This document shows, in pieces, positions 6,082 to 15,082 of a DNA stretch of 42,342 nucleotides. Below the pieces are notes generated by a model. It was not told where the DNA came from. It saw only the letters and a program-made list of their open reading frames with translations, and ran no database searches. The stretch covers positions 1-42,342 of the forward strand of contig JACPBN010000007.1 of assembly GCA_016180275.1 (NCBI GenBank). Reading direction: 5' to 3'. The DNA is from Candidatus Woesearchaeota archaeon (GTDB lineage: Archaea > Nanobdellota > Nanobdellia > Woesearchaeales > UBA10200). How positions within the stretch are numbered: position 1 is the stretch's first letter; every line of letters begins with the position of its first letter. The translations under genes and the position numbers were made by a program.

Positions 6082-7320
6082 CTAATTTTTCAGCGGATGC
6101 TTTTCAAGATACCATCTTAATATGCCTGCATTCTGTATCCATGTGTAAGGCATATCTACGCATAATCCTATCAAAATTATAGTCATTATCTGTGTCAAAT
6201 CTGCGGACTGTGAAAATATTATTGCAACCAATACAGCTGCGCCTGTCGTAATAAGCATCATTGTCCCTGTTTTCATTGCACTATAGACCCTGTCCAAGAT
6301 TGTGCCTTCTTTAGTTCTCAAAACTCGCGAGGAAAGAAGTATGTCTGTATCTACGCTGTATCCTATGAGCATCAAAAATGCCGCAATTCCAGCTGTGCTT
6401 ATTCGCATACCCATCAGGTTGACTATCGCCAAAGTTGTTATTATGTCAGAGAATGCTGCCAGCAAAACAGCTGAGCTAGGAATAGGCTGGCGAAAGTAGA
6501 TGAATACGACAATTGCCATCAGCACAAATGCAACAAGCATTGCCTTGAATGTCTGCTTAAAGAAGCTCTCTCCCAAAGTTGAGCCAATAGCGACTGTGTT
6601 CTTGTCAATCAAATCTTTTTGCAAGCCTGGCATCAATCCAGTAAGTGTTTTTTTAAACTCATCAATATCATTCTCACTTTCTAATGCCGCATCTATTGAG
6701 ATGGAAATCCTTTGTCCTAAATCTGTCTGCTCCCTGACAGAAATATCTGCTTTAGGGAATTTTGAGGCTAACTGGGATTCTAATAAGCTGATCTCAAGTC
6801 TTGAGACATCAAGCTCTTCGTTGTTGACTGTAATGCTCAGGCCGCCTTTTAGGCTTACTCCTTTCTTCATGAAATCGCCAAAATGAAATTCCTCTCCAAC
6901 ATAATAAGAAGTGGAATAGATCTGATAGCCTACTTGAGCAATTGACAGGAATACCATCAATAAAGTCAGGATAAGAAGTTTCTTGTAATGAAATTCATAG
7001 ATGTGCTTTAGATTGCCTAATAATCCTCGTTTATGTCCATAATGGACGGTGTGATGTTCAGTATGGCTCGTATGTTTACTCTCTTTATGTTCGTGTGTCT
7101 TATGGCCTTCTGAATGAGAATGTTTTACTGCGCCATGAGTGTGAGAGACAGGCACTTTTGATGCAATAGAAGTGACTTGTGCAGCAGAGTCTTTTGCAGG
7201 TTCTTTTTGTTCAGGTGTGTTTATATCTTTAACTCTAATATCCTGCTGCTCTTCAGAAACAGATTCTTCTGAGTTCTCTAAACTTTCTTCTTCTTTTTTA
7301 GAAATATATTCTTCATCCAT
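6082..7320 (-). CDS. secF: Protein-export membrane protein SecF with acidic and His-rich N-terminal extension
   Basis: The protein is 412 aa, against roughly 280-300 for typical archaeal SecF. The SecF core starts near residue 114 (TM1 KKLLILTLLMVFLS), followed by the outer domain with FGDFMKKGVSLKGGLSI and TM2-6 with GYSVDTDILLSSRVLR (conserved D-x-D). The extra N-terminus has an acidic Glu/Ser-rich part (1-45) and a part with 13 histidines between residues 60 and 96, resembling metal-chelating tails. The extension precedes TM1 and should be cytoplasmic. The gene lies between pyrG and secD on the same strand, with a TATA-like TTTTTAAA in the 57-nt gap from pyrG. Confidence 0.92.
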   Translation of the reverse strand: MDEEYISKKEEESLENSEESVSEEQQDIRVKDINTPEQKEPAKDSAAQVTSIASKVPVSHTHGAVKHSHSEGHKTHEHKESKHTSHTEHHTVHYGHKRGLLGNLKHIYEFHYKKLLILTLLMVFLSIAQVGYQIYSTSYYVGEEFHFGDFMKKGVSLKGGLSITVNNEELDVSRLEISLLESQLASKFPKADISVREQTDLGQRISISIDAALESENDIDEFKKTLTGLMPGLQKDLIDKNTVAIGSTLGESFFKQTFKAMLVAFVLMAIVVFIYFRQPIPSSAVLLAAFSDIITTLAIVNLMGMRISTAGIAAFLMLIGYSVDTDILLSSRVLRTKEGTILDRVYSAMKTGTMMLITTGAAVLVAIIFSQSADLTQIMTIILIGLCVDMPYTWIQNAGILRWYLEKHPLKN

Positions 7321-7377
7321 TTTTACGTTAGAAATAAAATATTGGTTTAAAAAGTATTCGGTTTTGGGATGGAAAAA

Positions 7378-9105
7378 TCACTTTAAGCAATTCTTTACAA
7401 ACTCAAGATACAACGGCTCTGGGTTTAATGGCCTAGATAAAAATTCCGGATGAAATTGGCAGCCGATAAAATATTTTAATTTAGGCAGCTCAAGTATCTG
7501 CATGATATTATATTTTGGATGCTTGCCGGAAAATACCATTCCGTTCTTTTCCAGTAATGGGATGAAATCTGGGTTTACTTCATATCTATGACGGAAACGT
7601 TCTCTTATTTTTGTTTTATTTCCGTAGATTGCAAATGCTTTTGTGCCTTTCTTTATCTCAACTTCCCTGCCGCCCAGGCGCATATTGCCGCCAAGGCCTT
7701 CGATCTTTTTCTGCTCAGGAAGAATATCTATCACATGATTCTTGCATGTAGTCTCTACCTCTGTAGTATGCGCATCCTTTAATCCGCAGACATTTCTCGC
7801 AAATTCAATGACTGCCATCTGGAAGCCATAACATAATCCTAAATAAGGCAGATTATTTTCTCTGGCAAACTTAACACAGGCAATCTTGCCATCTACACCG
7901 CGTTTGCCAAAGCCGCCTGGCACAATTATGCCAGAAACATCTTTTAATTCTTCTTTTACTGTTGTTTTTTTGTTTTCAATAGCATCAACATCAATCCATT
8001 TTATTCTAACATCAGCCTTTAGCCTACTGCCTGCATGTTCTAATGCAGCAATTATGCTGGCATAAGAATCCCGCAAACTTGTGTATTTGCCAGTAATGCC
8101 AACTGTAATCTGCTGCTTGTAATCCTTAATACCGGCAATAAATTCTCCCCATCTCTTGAATTCTGCAGCTTCAGCTTTTGGATTAAGCTTCTTCTTATCA
8201 TTCTTGTCAAAATGCAATATCTCTAAAACTTGTTCGTCTATCTTTGCTTCTTTCAACAGCCCAGGAATCAAATATACGCTATCAACATCATGCATGCTTA
8301 CAACTCTGCTCAATGGCACATTAGAAAACATGCTGACTTTCTCTTTTACTTTGTCAGTCACTTTATTTGCTGCTCTCAATGCAATTATGTCTGGCTGTAT
8401 TCCTTGCTCTAATAATCTTTTTATGCCAAGTTGAGCTGCCTTGCTTTTCTGCTCGCCTAAAGATTTTGGCTCAAGAACATAGCTTAATGCGACAAAGCAA
8501 ACATTATACTTGCCTTCTTCATATGCAAGCTCTCTCATGGCTTCAATGTAATGCTGATTCTCAATATCTCCAACTGTGCCGCCAATTTCAATTGCAATCA
8601 CATCTGCCTTTGATGATAATGCAAGATGTCTCAACTGGTTTTTAATCTCTCCTGTAACATGAGGGATAAACTGGACGTCTCTGCCAAGATAGCCGCCTTT
8701 TCTCTCTCGCTCTAAGATTCTTGTAAATATCTGGCCATTTGTTGTGAAATTTGATTTTGTAAGATTTAAGTCAAGAAATCTTTCATATGTTCCAAGGTCC
8801 ATGTCGCATTCCATACCGTCATCCAGCACAAAAACTTCACCATGGCGATATGGGTTTAATGTTCCTGAGTCAATGTTAAGGTAGCCTTCCAGTTTAATTG
8901 GCGCAATCTTCAGGCCTTTCATCTGAAGCAGTTTTGCTAAACTTGCTGAAAATATGCCTTTGCCTAACCCAGACATGACTGTGCCAAAGATAACTATGAA
9001 TTTTGTCTGGCCTAATTTATATCCTTTAGGGATAGGTGTATAGAATTCTGTCTCATCTGTCTTTGTTGCAATTGTCTTTAATAATTCCTGAGTGTCAGGA
9101 TCCAT
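7378..9105 (-). CDS. pyrG: CTP synthase
   Basis: The enzyme makes CTP from UTP, ATP and glutamine. The synthase domain (~20-285) has the P-loop-like MSGLGKGIFSAS, HGEVFVLDDGMECDMDLG with the metal-binding acid, and EIGGTVGDIENQ. The class I glutaminase domain (~315-575) has PGGFGKRG, the nucleophile in LGLCYGFQM (usually GICLGMQ) and the HPE pair in CQFHPEFLSRP. The active-site set is complete, but several signature residues are atypical (KLEGYLNIDSGT for the usual KLDPYLNVDPGT). I prefer the ATG at 9105, because a GGAGG ribosome site sits 8 nt before it; the in-frame ATG at 9120 overlaps that site. secF and secD follow on the same strand. Confidence 0.92.
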   Translation of the reverse strand: MDPDTQELLKTIATKTDETEFYTPIPKGYKLGQTKFIVIFGTVMSGLGKGIFSASLAKLLQMKGLKIAPIKLEGYLNIDSGTLNPYRHGEVFVLDDGMECDMDLGTYERFLDLNLTKSNFTTNGQIFTRILERERKGGYLGRDVQFIPHVTGEIKNQLRHLALSSKADVIAIEIGGTVGDIENQHYIEAMRELAYEEGKYNVCFVALSYVLEPKSLGEQKSKAAQLGIKRLLEQGIQPDIIALRAANKVTDKVKEKVSMFSNVPLSRVVSMHDVDSVYLIPGLLKEAKIDEQVLEILHFDKNDKKKLNPKAEAAEFKRWGEFIAGIKDYKQQITVGITGKYTSLRDSYASIIAALEHAGSRLKADVRIKWIDVDAIENKKTTVKEELKDVSGIIVPGGFGKRGVDGKIACVKFARENNLPYLGLCYGFQMAVIEFARNVCGLKDAHTTEVETTCKNHVIDILPEQKKIEGLGGNMRLGGREVEIKKGTKAFAIYGNKTKIRERFRHRYEVNPDFIPLLEKNGMVFSGKHPKYNIMQILELPKLKYFIGCQFHPEFLSRPLNPEPLYLEFVKNCLK

Positions 9106-9222
9106 TATAGCAACCTCCATACAAACAAGTTATTTTGCGATTGATGTATGTAAAAGAATTAAGAACCTGTGTTGCTGTTAAATAGCCTAATTTAATACTG
9201 CGCATAGATAAAGAAATAGGCG

Positions 9223-9235
9223 TTATTATATAAAG
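9223..9235 (-). promoter_or_regulatory. TATA box for pyrG
   Basis: On the minus strand this reads CTTTATATAATAA, a strong archaeal TATA element. It lies about 120 nt before the pyrG start and implies a leader of about 90 nt. The divergent region 9121-9460 holds this promoter, the one for the complex I-like operon, and no gene. Confidence 0.45.
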
Positions 9236-9345
9236 TTTGCGGTTTATAGACGAGAAAATGTCATTATGCAAACATTGATATTGTATGTGATGTGGCTTAT
9301 CCACTAAGATCTAGTTTTCAATTCATTAGAATATGCCAAACAGCA

Positions 9346-9422
9346 ATATTTATAAACAAGCTGATTCTCATGCTGCATTAGCAGTGAGGGATTAACTTTT
9401 AGATTATTGCTTTAATCAGCTT
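9346..9422 (+). promoter_or_regulatory. Promoter and inverted repeat before the complex I-like operon
   Basis: A TATA element (AATATTTATAAAC, 9346-9357... approximately) is followed directly by AAGCTGATT (9358-9366), whose inverted copy AATCAGCTT lies at 9414-9422. Between them is a smaller hairpin, CTCA-TG-CTGC-ATTA-GCAG-TGAG. The left repeat touches the TATA box, so a protein bound to the pair could block initiation; if transcription starts earlier, the stretch could fold as a leader. Which applies cannot be seen. Confidence 0.4.
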
Positions 9423-9460
9423 ATAGTCACAACTCAAGAGATAGGAGATGAGAAATAGAG

Positions 9461-11458
9461 ATGATAAGGTTATTAATTTATATCAGCTTGATTGCATTAT
9501 TGACTGGCTCTTTTATTCCGCTAATATCAGTGAAACATGCCAGAATAGTTAGGAAGTTTTCTTTATTTGCAGCTGTGATTGGCTCAATCGCTATGCTGGC
9601 ATTCTCATCTGCCATATTATATACAGGAAATGCACTAAGGATATTTCTTTTCCAGGTCCATCCGCTTTTTCAGATAGGGTTATTTATTGACAGGCTTGCT
9701 GCATTCTTTATGTTTACAATTGCAATCGTCGGGCTAGCTGTTGCAGTCTATTCATTAAGCTATATTGAGCATTATGAGTATAAGACAAGAAAGAATGTCC
9801 TTACTGGCCTTATGTCTATTTTCATTTTATCAATGGCGCTTGTGATAGCATCTGCAAACATGGCATCATTATTATTTTTCTGGGAGATCATGGCCTTATC
9901 ATCATTTATCTTAGTTTGCCTTGATTATGATAAGAAAGAAACAAGAAAAGCAGCATTATTTTATTTTGCAATGACGCAGCTGAGCACATTGTTCTTAGTC
10001 GCAGCGTTTGCGATAATATATAACATTACTGGCTCGCTGGAGATAACTCAAATGCAATCCCTATCATCAGGCCCGCAAATCACTCCTCTGTTATCAACCA
10101 TCCTATTCTTATGCATTTTCCTTGGCTTTGGGATAAAAGCAGGGATAATCCCATTCCATAAATGGCTTCCTTATGCGCATCCTGCTGCTCCTTCCAATAT
10201 CTCTGCACTTATGTCGGGGTTAATGATCAAGGTTGCAATTTACGGCCTTATAAGATTCATTATGTTTGTGCTTCCGGTAGCAAGCCTTTGGTGGGGAGTG
10301 CTTATATTAGTTGCAGGCACACTCTCTGCAATTTTAGGGGTCATCTATGCATTAAAGGAGCATGATATAAAGACTCTTCTTGCATACCATAGCATAGAAA
10401 ATATTGGGATAATCCTGATGGGATTTGGGCTGTATATAATCTTTTCATTGAATAATCTTACGCAATTGGCAATGCTAAGCCTGGCAAGCAGCTTGTTTCA
10501 CACCCTCAACCATGCATTGTTCAAAAGCATCTTATTCATGGCAGCTGGCTCTGTTGTAAATGCTACAGGAACAAAAAATATCGAGGAGCTTGGAGGCCTA
10601 ATTAAAAAGATGCCAACAACAGCTGTTCTTTTTTTGATAGGAGCCGTGTCAATTTCAGGATTGCCTCCGTTCAATGGATTTGTAAGCGAGCTTATGCTGT
10701 TTCAGGCATTTTTCAATGTGTATCTATTAGGAAGCTATTCTCTTCAGATGCTTCTTGTAGTATGTGTAGCTGTACTAGCCCTTACAAGCGCGCTTGCAGC
10801 TGCCTGCTTTGTAAAGGCATTTGGGATCATATTTCTGGCGCAGCCTCGCTCAAAAAAAGCGGAAGATGCTAAAGAAGCGCCTAGCTCAATGCTTCTTGGG
10901 CCAGGGATATTGGCAGCGTTATGCATCTTGCTTGGGGTGTTTTCATTTCAGATCTTTCAAGCAGTTTCAGGTATGTTTGGGATTCAGTTTTCTATACCAA
11001 ACCTTCTTGTAATTGGGATTCTGCTGATACTTACTTATATGCTTGCTTTGTTCTTTGCAGATTCAGGCAAGAAATCAAAACTAAAAAATATAAGAGAAAG
11101 CGAGACATGGGGATGTGGATATAAATTTCCTTTGAAACATATCCCAACAATACCAACAGAATATACTGCATCTGGATTCTCAGAGCCTATAGTAAATATC
11201 TTCAAAAAGTTCTATCTGCCAAAACGCAATCTTGAAAGGAATTATTATGACCAGGCACAGAGTGTATTCAAGGATGGCTTTGTTGAGATCAGCTTAATAA
11301 AATTTTTTGAAAAATACATGTACATGCCGGTTGCTGCAGGCGTTGATTTCGTCTCAAGAAAAATATCTAGATTGCAAAGCGCAGGCTTAGATGCGTATGT
11401 CTCATATTTATTTATTGCATGCCTTGGAATAATAATCCTGATGAGGTTTATCATATGA
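9461..11458 (+). CDS. Antiporter-like membrane subunit, HyfB/NuoL family
   Basis: The 665-aa protein has about 16 membrane helices. The proton-translocating core is visible: a Glu-bearing helix (FFWEIMALSSFILV), the Lys-bearing broken helix GFGIKAGIIPFHKWLPYAHP, and a later LLAYHSIENIGI block. These are the conserved channel motifs of complex I NuoL/M/N and hydrogenase-4 HyfB. The C-terminal 120 residues (ETWGCGYKFP...) match the HyfB-type tail that leads into the next subunit. It is the first gene of the operon and overlaps the next by ATGA (11455-11458). It probably conducts H+ or Na+. Confidence 0.88.
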   Translation: MIRLLIYISLIALLTGSFIPLISVKHARIVRKFSLFAAVIGSIAMLAFSSAILYTGNALRIFLFQVHPLFQIGLFIDRLAAFFMFTIAIVGLAVAVYSLSYIEHYEYKTRKNVLTGLMSIFILSMALVIASANMASLLFFWEIMALSSFILVCLDYDKKETRKAALFYFAMTQLSTLFLVAAFAIIYNITGSLEITQMQSLSSGPQITPLLSTILFLCIFLGFGIKAGIIPFHKWLPYAHPAAPSNISALMSGLMIKVAIYGLIRFIMFVLPVASLWWGVLILVAGTLSAILGVIYALKEHDIKTLLAYHSIENIGIILMGFGLYIIFSLNNLTQLAMLSLASSLFHTLNHALFKSILFMAAGSVVNATGTKNIEELGGLIKKMPTTAVLFLIGAVSISGLPPFNGFVSELMLFQAFFNVYLLGSYSLQMLLVVCVAVLALTSALAAACFVKAFGIIFLAQPRSKKAEDAKEAPSSMLLGPGILAALCILLGVFSFQIFQAVSGMFGIQFSIPNLLVIGILLILTYMLALFFADSGKKSKLKNIRESETWGCGYKFPLKHIPTIPTEYTASGFSEPIVNIFKKFYLPKRNLERNYYDQAQSVFKDGFVEISLIKFFEKYMYMPVAAGVDFVSRKISRLQSAGLDAYVSYLFIACLGIIILMRFII

Positions 11459-12564
11459 CTGCCATACTACAAAATTTTATGCAGGGTTCAGTTCAGAAAT
11501 TTCTGCGAGAATCATTGCCCATATTAGCTATGATAGGTTATGCTGCTTTGAATACCTTCTTTGTGATCCTTATCTCCCCATTTTTTATGGGAGTTATAAA
11601 AAAAGCTAAGGCTTTATGCCAAAGAAGAAAAGGCCAGCCTGTTCTTCAGCAATATTATAATTTGCTTAAGCTTTTTAAGAAAGAAACTGTTGTCTCGCAT
11701 AATTCTTCATGGATAATGCTAAAAGCGCCTTATATAAACATAGCTGTTATCATAGTTGCATCATTGTTTGTCCCTGTCTTGTTTTCATACAATAATACTT
11801 TTTCATTTTATGCTGATCATACTACTGATAATAATACATCAAACTATACTAACCCTAATAATGCATCAAATTCTCCAATCTTCGGAAACATACTTTTATT
11901 TTTATACTTGCTTGCATTGGGAAAATTCTTCATGGCGCTTTCTGGATTAGATGCAGGCAGCGCTTTTGGTGGTATGGGGAGCTCAAGAGAGATGTCATTA
12001 TCTGCCATACTTGAGCCAATAACATTCTTGATCCTGCTGGCATTTGCATTTGTATTTAAGACTACCAATTTCTTTGAGATATTTACACTGACATCCACAA
12101 CAGGCATAGTGTTGGCAAACCCTGCGCTTATACTATTAGCAGCGTCATTGTTTGTAGTGCTCATAGCGGAAACTGCGAGAGTGCCAGTTGATAATCCTGA
12201 AACGCATCTTGAGCTAACGATGATACATGAAGCCATGATTCTTGAGCAGTCTGGAAAGAATCTTGCGCTTATGGAAGCTTCACATGCGATAAAGCAGACG
12301 CTTTTTATGGCAGTATTCATCAATATATTTGTTCCGTTTGGATATATAGGGAATACTGGAAATATAGGAAATTCTGCAGCAATAACTTTTGTCAGCATCA
12401 TGATTGCAATGCTTTGGTTTTCTCTAAAAGGCACAATATTAGCTGTGGCAATAGCATTGTTTGAATCATCAACAGCAAAACTAAGGCTGTTTAAGGTGCC
12501 AGAGCTGTTTATGATCTCATTCTTCCTTGCATTCCTTACGATCATAATTGAGGTGTTCAGATGA
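11455..12564 (+). CDS. Membrane anchor subunit, HyfC/NuoH/EchB family
   Basis: From the ATG at 11455, which overlaps the upstream stop as ATGA, the protein is about 369 aa with roughly 8 helices. Family signatures are RRKGQPVLQQYYNLLKLFKKE after TM1, GMGSSREMSLSAILEP, and AETARVPVDNPETHLELTMIHEAM, the acidic loop forming the quinone/E-channel region in complex I. A non-conserved Asn/Thr/Ser-rich loop (YNNTFSF...NNASNSP, about 30 residues) is inserted after TM2. The next gene starts inside its stop codon. It normally anchors the peripheral arm; all the membrane acids I can recognise are kept. Confidence 0.88.
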   Translation: MTAILQNFMQGSVQKFLRESLPILAMIGYAALNTFFVILISPFFMGVIKKAKALCQRRKGQPVLQQYYNLLKLFKKETVVSHNSSWIMLKAPYINIAVIIVASLFVPVLFSYNNTFSFYADHTTDNNTSNYTNPNNASNSPIFGNILLFLYLLALGKFFMALSGLDAGSAFGGMGSSREMSLSAILEPITFLILLAFAFVFKTTNFFEIFTLTSTTGIVLANPALILLAASLFVVLIAETARVPVDNPETHLELTMIHEAMILEQSGKNLALMEASHAIKQTLFMAVFINIFVPFGYIGNTGNIGNSAAITFVSIMIAMLWFSLKGTILAVAIALFESSTAKLRLFKVPELFMISFFLAFLTIIIEVFR

Positions 12565-13397
12565 TGCTAACTGCAATATTATCAGGACTATCAGAGACAC
12601 CTGAATTCTCTTCCTTTTCCTCATCTATTTCTTCACTCCCGTCTGCACTTTCTTCTTCACTTTCTTATCCTTTAGAGCAGGTAGAAAAAGTGCTGCCAGC
12701 AGACATCCAGATCTCAGTTGACATAATCAAGATATTTTTGGTATTGATAATTTTAACTGCAGCATTTATCACTGTAAGAAGAGACCTTATCTCAATGATT
12801 AATATCTATAGTATCCAGTCTTTTCTCATAGTAATTGTCTCCCTGGCAATTTATTATTCAGAAAAACACCCAACATTAATCTATATTGCGCTCATAACTC
12901 TTGTAAGCAAAGTTATTGCGGTGCCTTTTATAATAAAAAGAGTCTCAAAAGACCTGAAGATAAAGCGCGATGTTGAATTCCATTATCTTACACCTACAAG
13001 CACTATATTTGTGAGCATATTGATCCTATTCTTCATGTATGGGGCATTTTCTGATCTTGGGCTTGAGCCTGTGCATCCATTAAGCAGGATCTTTACACTA
13101 GCTGCGACTTTGTCAATCTCCCTTGTGTTTATGGGAATGATCATAATATTTACAAGAAAACAGACAATCACAGATGTAATAGGCTATCTTACAATGGAAA
13201 ACGGAGTAGTATTGTTCAGCCTTTTTGTTGCAGAGCTGCCGATGGTTATAGAAGTCATGATATTGCTTGATCTTGTCATGCTTATACTATTGCTTGTGTT
13301 GCTTGGGTTTGGAATAGATTCAAGCATTGAAGAGTTCCATGCTAAGCTTGATCCATTCAGAAAACTGCTTGGAAAAGAAGGAGAGGAACAAGAATGA
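12561..13397 (+). CDS. Membrane subunit, HyfE-like
   Basis: The 278-aa protein has about 7 helices. The core (~50-255) matches HyfE (a fused MnhC/NuoK-like component), with ITLVSKVIAVPFIIKRV and YLTMENGVVLFSLF, which keeps the membrane Glu typical of NuoK-like helices. The first 45 residues are unusual: a Ser/Leu-rich stretch (SSFSSSISSLPSALSSSLSY) absent from HyfE as I know it. The ATG overlaps the upstream stop (12561-12564), indicating translational coupling. It contributes one ion path in the membrane arm. Confidence 0.82.
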   Translation: MMLTAILSGLSETPEFSSFSSSISSLPSALSSSLSYPLEQVEKVLPADIQISVDIIKIFLVLIILTAAFITVRRDLISMINIYSIQSFLIVIVSLAIYYSEKHPTLIYIALITLVSKVIAVPFIIKRVSKDLKIKRDVEFHYLTPTSTIFVSILILFFMYGAFSDLGLEPVHPLSRIFTLAATLSISLVFMGMIIIFTRKQTITDVIGYLTMENGVVLFSLFVAELPMVIEVMILLDLVMLILLLVLLGFGIDSSIEEFHAKLDPFRKLLGKEGEEQE

Positions 13398-13507
13398 GCA
13401 TTGGGGAAATAATATTATTGAAACTAATAATGAAAACTAAGAAAAACAGCAGGAATAGGAATAATGATTGGCCATGTATTTGGATTAATGGAGTTGAATT
13501 AGGATGA
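13394..13507 (+). CDS. Small coupled ORF between hyfE and hyfF homologues
   Basis: The frame has 37 codons; its ATG overlaps the stop of the upstream gene (ATGA at 13394) and its TGA overlaps the ATG of the next (ATGA at 13504). It begins MSIGEIILLKLIMKTKKNS and then becomes polar. In another frame the second half reads KTAGIGIMIGHVFGLMELN, far more hydrophobic and ending in TAG, so a frameshift in a once-longer small membrane protein is possible. The double ATGA coupling is the main argument that it is translated. No family recognised. Confidence 0.35.
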   Translation: MSIGEIILLKLIMKTKKNSRNRNNDWPCIWINGVELG

Positions 13508-15015
13508 TGCTTTTAATTTATGTGCTAATAGGGCTAGCTGCACTGGCATTCATTATAATGTCGCGATCGTATAAGCTTATGAACTTCTTTTCACTCTTGC
13601 ATTCAGGCTCTTATATGGTGCTTGGATTGTATATCTTATCATTCAAGCAGCTGCCGATATATTACACCTCAAAAAATTATTTTTTCATGGATAATTTTGG
13701 TTTGTATCAGGCAACCATCGCTTCTTTAATATTTTTTCTCGCATCGCTTTATCTGGATGGATATATTTGGAGCCTTATCAGGCTGAAAGAGCTTAACCCG
13801 AAAAATATCAAGCTGTTTTATGCAGCAATGAATCTTTTATTGATAGCTACCATATTAGCATTCTTTTCAAATAATCTTGCCGTGTTCTGGATAGCTTTGG
13901 AATCAACCACTTTATTTGCTGCAGTGCTTATAGTAATACTTAATGCAAAGGAGAATATTGAAGCTGCGCTTAATTACCTGTTTGTAGCTTCCCCTGCAAT
14001 GCTGTTCTCATTCATTGGGCTAATATTATTATATTCAGCTACCCAAGCTTCATTAAAAGGCACACTTGACTGGAATGTGTTAATAGAGAGCACAAAGAAT
14101 ACTGCAGCATCATCTTTATCTTCTTTACCAGGTCCATCATCGGCATATCTATTATCGCCAAAACTGCTTTCTGCTGCATTTATATTTATTTTCATCGGAT
14201 TTGCATCAAAATCTGGGATTGTCCCATTCCATGCATGGCTCCCAAGCGCATATGCAAAAGCGCCTTCTCCAGTGAGCGTTGTGCTGTCGGCAGTTGTAAG
14301 CAGCATAAGCATTTATGGCATCATAAGGGTATTTTCCCTTTTAGTGCATAGCCCTGCAGTTAATTCAATCTCATGGTTTCTTATCGTATTTGGGGTTATC
14401 ACCATTGCAGTAGCAAGCTTTAACATGGTCAGAAAAACAAATGTAAAAAGAATCATTGCATTCTCAAGCATTGAGCATATGGGGATAATATTAGTAGGCA
14501 TAGGGATTGCCACAAGAGCTTCTATCTACTGGACAATTTTTTATATGCTTGTCCATTCTCTCATCAAGGCGCTTTTATTCTTTTCAGCAGGCGTAATCAA
14601 CAGCCAGTATGGAAGCAATGACATAAACTCTATAAAAGACCTTATAAAGCTGCAGCCATTGGCATCATTAGGATTAATCATCGGAAGCATTGCAATTATA
14701 GGCATGCCGCCATTTGCGCTTTTCCTGCCTAAACTGATGATCTTTATTGAAGCAAGCAAGTTCTCTCTGGGATTATTTTTTATAATAATTATGCTGGTGC
14801 TTGTTGCCATCTGCGCATTTGGCATGTTCATGACACAATTATTTTCATCTGTGTCTGAAAGCAATGCCCAGGAAAAGATAGAGAGATACATAATGCCTGT
14901 AGAGATGAAGCTGCCCATCATCATCCTGGTAGTATTAATCTTAGTCCTTGGATTAGTTATTCCGCAGGAAATTCAGCAAGTATTGAATAATATAGTCGGT
15001 GAGCTTGGATTATGA
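13504..15015 (+). CDS. Antiporter-like membrane subunit, HyfF/NuoN family
   Basis: The protein is 503 aa with about 14 helices. The channel motifs are present: the TM5-type Glu in AVFWIALESTTLFAAVL, the Lys broken helix GFASKSGIVPFHAWLPSAYAKAPSPVS, and RIIAFSSIEHMGIILVGIG. These are the residues through which complex I and Mrp-type subunits relay ions. It follows the small coupled ORF (ATGA overlap) and ends 67 nt before the soluble large subunit. With the HyfB-like subunit it gives the complex at least two antiporter-like modules. Confidence 0.87.
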   Translation: MMLLIYVLIGLAALAFIIMSRSYKLMNFFSLLHSGSYMVLGLYILSFKQLPIYYTSKNYFFMDNFGLYQATIASLIFFLASLYLDGYIWSLIRLKELNPKNIKLFYAAMNLLLIATILAFFSNNLAVFWIALESTTLFAAVLIVILNAKENIEAALNYLFVASPAMLFSFIGLILLYSATQASLKGTLDWNVLIESTKNTAASSLSSLPGPSSAYLLSPKLLSAAFIFIFIGFASKSGIVPFHAWLPSAYAKAPSPVSVVLSAVVSSISIYGIIRVFSLLVHSPAVNSISWFLIVFGVITIAVASFNMVRKTNVKRIIAFSSIEHMGIILVGIGIATRASIYWTIFYMLVHSLIKALLFFSAGVINSQYGSNDINSIKDLIKLQPLASLGLIIGSIAIIGMPPFALFLPKLMIFIEASKFSLGLFFIIIMLVLVAICAFGMFMTQLFSSVSESNAQEKIERYIMPVEMKLPIIILVVLILVLGLVIPQEIQQVLNNIVGELGL

Positions 15016-15042
15016 ATGACATAATTTGAAATTAGATAAAAA

Positions 15043-15055
15043 ATTTATATAAAAT
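15043..15055 (+). promoter_or_regulatory. Possible internal TATA element before the large-subunit gene
   Basis: AAATTTATATAAA lies about 30 nt before the ATG at 15083 in the only sizeable gap among the membrane and large-subunit genes. It could give separate transcription of the peripheral-arm genes. Confidence 0.35.
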
Positions 15056-15082
15056 TTAAACTATATTATAAAATGGTATAAA

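Noticed and set aside
11844..12545. 233-aa minus-strand frame
   Set aside because: Antisense to the HyfC-like gene, whose signature motifs are unmistakable.
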